Positions 56,382-64,000 of a stretch of DNA of 64,000 nt are shown in pieces. The notes beneath the pieces are model-generated. The model did not search any database, was not told where the DNA came from, and was given only the letters and a program-made list of their open reading frames with translations. The first letter of the stretch is position 1; each line of letters begins with the position of its first letter. Source of the stretch: Rutidosis leptorrhynchoides (lineage: Eukaryota; Streptophyta; Magnoliopsida; Asterales; Asteraceae); contig NC_092333.1 in NCBI RefSeq assembly GCF_046630445.1, positions 720,618,001-720,682,000 on the forward strand, written 5' to 3'. The position numbers and the translations under genes were made by a program.

Positions 56382-58685
56382 TGTGATGATCCGGAAATTT
56401 CCGACCAAATTTAAACTTTATTTTTATATTATTCCGACACGATAAGCAAAGTTTGTTAAGTTAAATCTCAAGAATTTTAAATTGTGTTCATACATTCATT
56501 ATAACCTCGACCAAATTCTGACGATTCACGAACCGTTATATATAAATAAATATGTATATATATATATATATTATAACTTAAAAATATTAATAAAGTATTA
56601 AACGTATAATACTTTACATGAACGTATTTGTTTCAATATGTTTATCGATGGAATTAGAAGATAATATCAAATGATTGATTTATCAGATACATTGTGATAT
56701 GATTACGGGTCTATGTTATAAGGTCCACTGTGATTTAAGAAATCTATTCTTTTTGACGACATTCGAAAAATGGTAAAGTGATTTATAAGTAAGAACGTGG
56801 AGTGTAAATAACTTAGATGTTGGATATCGACAAGTTAAGTAACTCGACATTTTTCATTAAGATTATTTCATACGTTTATTTAACCTTTGAACTTTATCAC
56901 ATGCTTCACCAACAGACTATAATTTAAAAACTTGAAACCTATTATGAAAATATATGATTTTACTTTTCTAAAACGTTTTATGATATAACGATTTCCATTA
57001 TTTTAACCTTTAAACAAAATGCTTCTTAAATATATTTAGTTTTGGAAAACAAAATTATCATATTTATTTGATTTAGTTTCAAACGTACAAAAACATTTTC
57101 AGTTTAAAAAGAACTTTATTATTAAAACGTATATAACTTTTATAAATATCTAGAACCACTTTTAACAACTCGTTACTTAACCAGTATGATAAAGATAACG
57201 ATATTTATATTTTATTTTATTAAATATATATATAACGATTTAAATTAATATTATATATATTTATACGCGTATTATACGTACATAGTTTATACTTTTACTA
57301 TACTTAAACTTTACCTTTACTTTATTTTTACTTTACCTTAACTTTAATAATTCATACTTTAATAATTCACTTTAATAATTTATACTTTAATAATTCACTT
57401 TAATAATTCATACTTTAATAATTCACTTTAATAATTTATACTTTAATAATTCACTTTAATAATTCATACTTTAATAATTCACTTTAATAATTCATACTTT
57501 AATAATTCAAAAATCTATTATAAATAGAATTCAATAGGTTTCATTATTTGATAGAAACTTGAAAATATTTTCTCTAAACTCTCTCAATCGATTTACATAT
57601 ATATATTTACTCCGTATTATTTCAAAATATTATCAGTATACATAAAATATTACGACGGAGTGCTGTCCGAGTGATTTCGAAATTGTTTTTCGAGCGGGAT
57701 AGAGCTAAGGAAATTATGGGTTAAAGCTATGGAGGTTATGGGTATGGTTCGGGAGTATTGCTCGTGAGTCAAACTAGTGTTTATCATCTCCGTTGCGTCT
57801 ACGTACTTTTCCTGCAATATTGAATCTCAATATTGATACGTTCGTGAATCCAAGGCCAACATTGCACTTGTTCAATGACGTCATATGTATTTTTACTACA
57901 AAATACAGTATTGTAAGTTTCATTTGCTCCCTTTTATATATATTTTTGGGACTGAGAATACATGCGCTGTTTTTATAAATGTTTTACGAAATAGGCACAA
58001 GTACTAAAACTAATTCTACGTGGGTTTAAACCAGAAATATACCCTTAGCTTGGTAACATTAAACTACTTGTCTATGTACAGTAGGCGCGAATCCTAAAGA
58101 TAGATCTATTGGGCCTGACAAACCCCATCCTGACTATGGGATGCTTTAGTACTTCGAGGTTATTTTAAACACACCTGATCTGGTGTACTTCAGAGGGTAA
58201 AACATGAACGTTAAGGCTTGTTACCGAGTGCCTACAACTTATAGAATACTTTTATACACTTGCGAGTGTACATATATTTATAGACGAAAATCTTGTGGTC
58301 TATTAATATATTGAAATGATTGTTATGATAAACCTATGAACTCACCAACCTTTTGGTTGACACTTTAAAACATGTTTATTCTCAGGTATTAAAGAAATCT
58401 TCCGCTGTGCATTAGCTCATTTTAAGGATATTACTTGGAGTCATTCATGGCATATTTTGAAAGACGTTGCATTCAAGTCATTGAGTTCATCAAGATTATT
58501 ATTAAGTCAATTATAGTTGGATGTATTATGAAATGGTGTGCATACCGTCAATTTTCGTTGTAAAGAAAGTTTGTCTTTTAAAAACGAATGCAATGTTTGT
58601 AAAATGTATCATATAGAGGTCAAATACCTCGCGATGTAATCAACTATTGTGAATCGTTTATAATGTATATGAACGGGTCCTTTCA
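56382..58685 (+). repeat. Right LTR of the non-autonomous element
   Basis: Matches 50409-52739, about 99% by eye excluding repeat-length changes. It is preceded by the polypurine tract ttaacgggtaggtac. Confidence 0.85.
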
Positions 58686-58920
58686 TTTTGACAATTGGTT
58701 TGACAACTTCTCGGCCGCCAACTTATCCATGACTTTTCCAAACTTAACTAACTCTTCTTTAAACGATTCTTTCCCAATGATTTTTTTATCTGAATCTATC
58801 CCATTAAATACATGAGCTAAAACTATTTATTATCAACGTTATTTTCACTCTCTCGTCCAATAAACATTTTATATTCAATTTTTTATGTCTTTAATCATTA
58901 TAAACCTTTTACAGTTTTAG
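58686..58920 (-). pseudogene. LINE fragment, right part
   Basis: The minus-strand frame reads IDSDKKIIGKESFKEELVKF, then GKVMDKLAAEKLSNQLSK, ending at the LTR element border. It continues (through the 5-bp duplication) into the endonuclease start at 50401, so it is the LINE sequence immediately upstream of ORF2. Confidence 0.5.
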
Positions 58921-59358
58921 GCATTTCATTGAACAAATACAAATATGATTCAAAATGGATATTAGACCATTCGTAATGGTAGGGGGCATGAGTTGGGGGC
59001 GTGGATTGCTTTTTGATGACTAGGATGTGTGGGTTGTTTGAGTGAAGTAGTGGTGGTGTGGGTTCGTGGTGTGAGTTAGTGGAAAGCTGATATGGCATTT
59101 TATTTTTAATTTTTTCCATTTTATTTATTTCTTTATTAATATTATTATTAATATTATCAAATTTATTTTTTAAAATTCAAAAATAAGTTGATTTAAAAAT
59201 CTGATCGTTTTTAATTTTTATTTTTTTTATTTAAAAAAACGGCTAGTTTTTCACCTACAAACACACCCACTAACTCAAATCATTTCACACACTTCACTTC
59301 TCAACTCAAAATCAAAACACTTCAAACCAGTAAAAATGAAAACAATTCTCCAATGATT

Positions 59359-59754
59359 GTTGCATATGATGTTCATTACGGAGGTGATTTTCGTAATGAA
59401 ATGAATGTGTACAAGTTTGGCAAAAAAAAAAAATTCATTTGAAGGAATCGATATTCGTGACGTTGGTTTAGACGATCTGCTAGCCTTTCTGAAGGCAAAT
59501 GTTCGTGTGAATACATGGATTTGTTGTTTTTTGAAGACGATTATGATCCGAAGTTAGAGGCAAGCTATCTCCGTACCGATGATCAATGGTACGAGATAAA
59601 AGATACCATTGAAGATCGTGGTAACCGCATTACTCTGTATGTGGTTCTTGAAGATGAAGAGACATTGGGTTGGCGTTACCTCGATGAAGCAGGTGAAGAA
59701 GAAAAAGATGAACCGGTGGCTCCAAAGTACGACACAGATGGTCCTTTTTTTTAG
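59359..59754 (+). pseudogene. PB1-like domain protein in Harbinger element
   Basis: Pieces read MIVAYDVHYGGDFRNEMNVY, then EGIDIRDVGLDDLLAFLKAN, then EYMDLLFFEDDYDPKLEASY, TDDQWYEIKDTIEDRG and ITLYVVLEDEET, with a Glu/Asp-rich tail. The order and motifs match the PB1-like domain found at the N-terminus of plant MuDR-type transposases and related proteins. Two frame changes interrupt it, one at the A-run 59422-59434 and one near 59505; the last part is open from 59515 to 59754. No zinc finger or transposase follows. In PIF/Harbinger elements a second, Myb-like ORF is expected here, so this content is unusual. Confidence 0.55.
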
Positions 59755-59981
59755 TGAACTCTACTGAATTCATCGATGGTTGTGTTTTAAGATCTTGTGT
59801 TGTATTTCAGTTTAATTTGGTTCTAGTTTAAAAAATGTAATCGTTTGTGTGTTGAATAAAAGTGCTGTTTCAAAATAAGATTACATTAATAAGTAAACGT
59901 GAAGTACATTAATTTAAATTTCTGAAATTAAAAATTACATAATTTAAAATTCTTAAACGAAACTAGAATATACATAACAAA
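59755..59981. other. Convergent spacer in Harbinger element
   Basis: About 230 AT-rich bases between the two convergent frames. It would hold both 3' untranslated regions; an aataaa signal for the plus frame lies near 59855. Confidence 0.4.
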
Positions 59982-61294
59982 TTACTCAATAATATTAGCA
60001 GTACGAAAGTAAGGTGATAAGTTCCAAACATGCTCGGTTAAATCTGCCTCTAACTGTTTGTGAACATGCTTATCTCTTATTTCCGTAACCCTTGCATCTT
60101 GATCCCTTAAATCCCTTTGTAACCGTCGTGGTAGGTTCCGTCGTATCATTTTTTCTTCTTTCTTTCCAATAACAAACCTGTTATTTTCTTGAATCATGTT
60201 ATGTAATACGATACAAGCATACATATGTCTTCAAATTTTGTTGAAGTCCATAGATCTCGCCGGAGTTTTTAACATTTGAAATCTACCCTGTAATACTCCA
60301 AATGCACGCTCAATATCTTTTCTTGCACTTTCTTGAAACTTTTTAAATTTTTTTCGAGTTTCGTCAGTTGGAGCATGGGGCGCTTTGACCAACATAGCCC
60401 AATCGGGGTATATACCATCACCAAGGTAATAACCTCTTTCTTAGTTATGCCCATTTATATTGAATGGTGAAGGTGGAGCAGTTCCATCCTTAATAGTGTT
60501 GAACAATGGTGAATAATTTAAAATGTTAATGTCGTTGTTCGAACCTGCCATACCAAAGAATGCATGCCATATCCACAAATTTTGAGAGGCGACTGCTTCA
60601 AGCATAATGAACGGCCCTTTTTTATCACCTCTAGTATATTGACCTTGCCACGCAATTGAACAATTCTTCCACTCCCAATGCATACAATCAATACTACTAA
60701 GTATGCCCGGTAAACCATGTTTTTGGGCATGAAAATTATAAAGCCGAGCAATATCTTCGGCTGTTAGTTTTCTCAAATACTGGCTAGCAAACAAATGAAA
60801 TACGCATTTGCAAAAATTATCTAAACATAAAGCAGCCGATTTCTCACCAATTTTCATGTATTTGTCATGTAAATCATGTGTAGTTCCATACGCCATTTGA
60901 CGTATGGCCATCGTGCATTTTTGAAGTATTGTCAAACTTTGACGACCAGTTGCATCGGGACGTTCCCTAAAAAACATAAAATAATCGGGAATATCGCTAC
61001 TATTAAAGTTTGATATACCTTCGATGATACAGGAAACAATTCACGAATCATTCGATAACGTCGTTTAAAGTTCTTTTCCGCATAATTTGGCGTATCTGCA
61101 AAATAATCATTGTATAACCTCGCTGCCGCATCTTCATGATCCCTTGGAATATAGGTACGGGTGCGAGGGACTCGTGAACTAGTAGCTTCTCCCTAGACAT
61201 CTTCTTCCGCCAAACTACTAACAAAATTATATATTTTTTTATCATCTGAATCGTCATTAATAATAAACTCGAGCATTTTGAAGGTTTTATCCAT
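59982..61294 (-). pseudogene. PIF/Harbinger transposase (DDE_Tnp_4), broken
   Basis: A frame of about 437 residues starts MDKTFKMLEFIINDDSDDKK at 61294. DDE residues lie in SIDCMHWEWKNC (first Asp), MAGSNNDINIL (second Asp) and SARKDIERAFGVLQGRF (Glu). Other family motifs are FRERPDATGRQSLTILQKC, YYLGDGIYPDWAML, FQMLKTPARSM and MYACIVLHNMIQEN. Length is near the usual 400-450. There are four lesions: TAG at 61193-61195, a frameshift near 61025, TAA at 60441-60443 and TGA at 60231-60233. It would cut and paste the element; this copy is dead, but few lesions suggest recent activity. Confidence 0.88.
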
Positions 61295-61653
61295 TATAAA
61301 ATTTGATAGTGTTTGTAAATTTGAAAAAAGGAAAAATAATATTGGAGGAAAGAAATGTATATGTTTTAGAATGAGTAAAATAGAGGTGTATATATAGGAT
61401 AAATAATATTAGATTTATTATTATCCTTCTATACATTATAATAAAGTGTTAATTTAGATATATATTTTTTTCAACTACTAATCTCAACCATTAGATCAAC
61501 TAAATTACATTTACTTACCCCTAATATGATCCATTGATTTAATTATAAGCTTATAACCCCATCACTACACAAATCTATTCCATTGATGCCCCTAATTTAA
61601 AAAACACGGGTGATAAAAATCCCATAAACAAAAAACTTTCGGTATCATTCATC

Positions 61654-62313
61654 TAGGGGTGGTCAGTATTTGGTTTGAAACCGTGAAACCCGAAAACCAA
61701 ACCGGAAAAAACCAAACCGAATTTGAAAAACGGTTTTCGGATCGAGTCAAACCGAAAACCGAATTTAAATTCGGTTTTCGGTTCGGTTTTCGGTTTTGAA
61801 GATTCTGAATTCGGTTTAACCGAAAACCGAATTCAAAATTTTTATATATTTATTTTGTATATTTATGTTTTAATGTTATCATAATTTGGGATCCAATCAA
61901 TAAAATATGTTCTCACCCATATGACGATTTCGAAGCTCACATTATAATTATGTTACTCAAATTATCATGCACTTCTTCTTAATAACAAAAGCAGTAAACG
62001 TCATAATTAAGCTATAAATATTAATGAATCATCGAATTCTTGATAATTTTATAGTACGTCATTGTTTTAGGATATAAATAACTAAGACATTAGTAACGCC
62101 ATAATTAAAATACCATCGTTATTATTTTTTCATAATATTCGGTTTTAACCGAAACCGAACCGAATCCGAATTCGAATTCGGTTTTCGGTTTGGTTTTAAC
62201 TTTGAATTCGGTTTTCGGTTCGGTTTTCGGTTTTGCCCAAAAAAATTTCAAAACCGAATACACCGAACCGAATAAACCGAACAAACCGAAAACCGAACCG
62301 ATGAACACCCCTA
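61654..62313. mobile_element. Non-autonomous hAT element (660 bp)
   Basis: Ends TAGGGGTGG and CACCCCTA form short terminal inverted repeats, flanked by an identical 8-bp duplication cattcatc (61646-61653 and 62314-62321). Subterminal regions on both sides are arrays of ccgaaaaccgaa/ttcggttttcgg, typical transposase-binding-like repeats of plant hAT MITEs. No coding frame is meaningful; those present are repeat artefacts. Confidence 0.85.
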
Positions 62314-62321
62314 CATTCATC

Positions 62322-62935
62322 TACAGAAATCCCCATCGTCGTTTTCCCAACAACAATTTCACATAGCAATTTCAGAGTTGAGGTTAAATTAAAGGCGGGT
62401 GAGTTTCTTTGATTTAAGGCTTCCATCATTAGGTTTTTCATAGATGTTTATTAATTTCTCCAACCGAGATTATCTAAAATCAATCCGTCAATTAGGGCTC
62501 CAAATAATTGACTAACATCACCAATCAATCTCATTCTATTTCATCATTTACTTTATAATAATCTAAAAAAGTAAAAGTCTAATTCGATACAGGTTGAAGA
62601 TGTCTTATTCCATATATGGTATGTAATTTTCTAATGATGTTTTTGACGATGATGCATTTTCTAATGATGTTTTTGACGATGATGCATGTAAACATACCTA
62701 CTATGTACTTCATTATTTTTAACGAATATGTGTATTATCTTTATAAATATCCATTTAATTAGTTTATGAGTTGATCATATGTGTACCTTATCGATGAACA
62801 AAATGTTGGTTATTAAACAATTATAATTGATGTTGACAAAAAGTTGATTAAATTCAGGTTTTTGTTGTAGTGTATTTTAGGCTGTGTTTGTTTATTGTGT
62901 TTGATGTTCTTGCGATGTTTTTATTTTTTTATTTT
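62322..62935. other. AT-rich stretch with a 28-bp tandem duplication
   Basis: Two tandem copies of tctaatgatgtttttgacga with following tgatgcat lie at about 62629-62687. Nothing else recognised. Confidence 0.5.
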
Positions 62936-63200
62936 TTTTTAGAACGGCTTGGTTGGTCCCCCTCCCATTACCCCCCACTGAAAACCCACTCTCGAAACAT
63001 CGCACTTACGTGAACCCGCTCGATTTTATTGTGTACTGCTCCCGCCATAGGACAAGGACACAGGACCCCACCAACTTGACGGCTAATGGGTTTATGCACA
63101 ATATGTGGGAAAACCAGCCCCATTCGAGAATCGAACCTGTGACCAAGCGGATCTCTACTAAGGAATTGTACCACTCAGCCAGAAGCTCGGTGGTAGTTTT
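62936..63200 (-). mobile_element. tRNA-derived SINE
   Basis: The minus strand starts with a tRNA-like head: A box ctggctgagtggtacaattc and B box cacaggttcgattctcgaat. A GC-rich body follows, with an A-tail seen as the T-run at about 62920-62940. Length is about 260 bp. A clean target duplication was not identified because both flanks are T-rich. Confidence 0.75.
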
Positions 63201-63249
63201 TTGTTTTGTTTTGTTTTTTACTTGAAAGTATTATCTTTTATTGTTTTTG

Positions 63250-64000
63250 AGCAAAAGAAAATATTTTATTTATCAAGGGCCAGGAGATAACCCAAAGAGC
63301 CCAAATACAACACAAAAACAAAATACACCAACACTAAAAACCAAACACCTAATACAGAAAAATCAAATACAACCCAAGCAAGCAATTAAGCCAATTTAAA
63401 ACGATTATTACACCATTGAAGTCCCCATAACTCTGCAACTCTCTTAACAGAACTCGAATTCTTAACTATGAGTGTAAGCAATTTCCATTTTATATAATTC
63501 TGAACCTCCTCTCCCAACTTTGATGCAACCTTCTTCTGGAATCTAAATAGCCTTGCATTCCTTTCACACCAAATATAATACACACAAGCAGCTAGAACAA
63601 TTCTATTAAGAACATTCCATATATTCTAAGTGAAAGGGTAAACTGCCATCCTCTGCACAATGCTGTCCAGGTTATTTGGCAGCCCTCTAAAAATCAGTTT
63701 AGCTTTAATACTTCTCCATACATGATCACTGAATTCACATTGAAAAAATAGATGGTTAACTGAATCATTGGTTTTTTCACATAAAGGACATAAAAGCTGC
63801 ACTTGAGGCATCCAGGCTTGCATCCTGTCTTGAGTATTAAGCCTATGTAGAGTAGCCGACCACATAATAAATGCATGCTTTGATTCTAAACCCTTAAACC
63901 ATATAACATGATACCACTCAACTTTAGTTCTATTACTCTTCAAATCCCTCCAAACCTGTTGAGTAGAGTAATTAACAACATTGCCTTCATTAGTTTTCCA
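63250..64000 (-). pseudogene. LINE ORF2 3' end: zf-RVT domain (runs off window)
   Basis: Minus strand, entering from the right edge: WYHVIWFKGLESKHAFIMWS, LHRLNTQDRMQAW, CPLCEKTNDSVNHLFFQC (the Cys/His motif of the reverse-transcriptase zinc-binding domain), HVWRSIKAKLIF, then after one TAG stop (63626-63628) the same frame continues NIWNVLNRIVLAACVYYIWC and ERNARLFRF to about 63386. It is the C-terminus of a plant L1-type LINE. A single in-frame stop in about 190 residues suggests recent death. RT and endonuclease lie beyond the window. Confidence 0.85.

Larger units (their letters stand above)
58965..61433 (-). mobile_element. PIF/Harbinger DNA transposon (right end missing)
   Basis: The left end TTA|GACCATTCGTAATGGTAGGG fits PIF/Harbinger (3-bp TTA duplication, GACCATTC-type terminal repeat). 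The subterminal part is G/T-rich, as usual. It holds a plus-strand PB1-like frame (59359-59754) and a minus-strand DDE_Tnp_4 transposase (59982-61294), facing each other. No right terminal repeat was found; a Helitron 5' end begins at 61434, suggesting that the end was displaced or lost. Confidence 0.7.
61434..64000 (+). mobile_element. Helitron 5' end, element runs off window
   Basis: A|TCCTTCTATACATTATAATA, followed by aagtg and a region with ctcaaccattagatcaac, is a typical plant Helitron 5' terminus. No 3' hairpin plus CTAGT was found before the window end, so extent is unknown; the hAT MITE, SINE and LINE to its right may be nested or simply adjacent. Confidence 0.45.

Noticed and set aside
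62105-62441. Frames with Phe-Gly or Lys-Thr-Glu repeats
   Set aside because: They arise from the ccgaaaa arrays of the hAT MITE.

Overview
This is a plant nuclear window, very AT-rich, with no host gene I can defend as intact. Nested Tekay-type gypsy elements, Tork-like copia elements, Helitrons, Stowaway, hAT and PIF/Harbinger DNA elements, LINEs and SINEs account for most of it. The transposon set points to a dicot. The look of the gypsy LTRs suggests Asteraceae, but that is an inference from memory of repeat style; no host gene confirms it.

Layout. 1-6538: 5' half (minus strand) of a Tekay-type gypsy element, running off the window, inserted in a copia element whose RT/RNase H and 3' end follow (6541-7626). 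8296-15653: a small Helitron holding a (TA)n microsatellite, split by a copia element (8705-15201) with virtually identical LTRs. 16196-16394: a SINE with a perfect 16-bp target duplication. 16937-23896: a 7-kb chimeric Helitron with exon-like pieces of a SWAP70-like coiled-coil gene and a replication protein A OB fold. 24761-27385: two more Helitron ends, a 229-bp near-perfect palindrome and a 134-bp tandem repeat. 27401-28539: a TRIM with an extra inverted LTR end. 28545-37860: MITEs, a SINE remnant and at least three Helitron 5' ends or complete Helitrons. 37865-49390: a plus-strand Tekay element, interrupted by a second minus-strand copy of the element seen at position 1. 49391-58920: a LINE split by an 8.3-kb non-autonomous LTR element (50409-58685). 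58965-61433: a PIF/Harbinger element with a broken transposase and a PB1-like reading frame. 61434-64000: a Helitron 5' end, a hAT MITE, a SINE and the 3' end of another LINE.

The most unusual object is the Tekay family represented twice (1-6538 and 38626-47246). Between the primer binding site and gag it carries two additional reading frames: an acidic protein of about 200 residues and a 227-residue F-box protein of the plant At1g67623/At2g35280 type. The F-box frame is open in both copies. A polypurine-tract-like 16-mer lies between the F-box frame and gag. The same 16-mer is the 3' polypurine tract of the non-autonomous element at 50409-58685, which also shares LTR modules and leader sequence with the F-box family. 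Together these suggest a modular, recombining lineage that took up a host ubiquitin-ligase adaptor.
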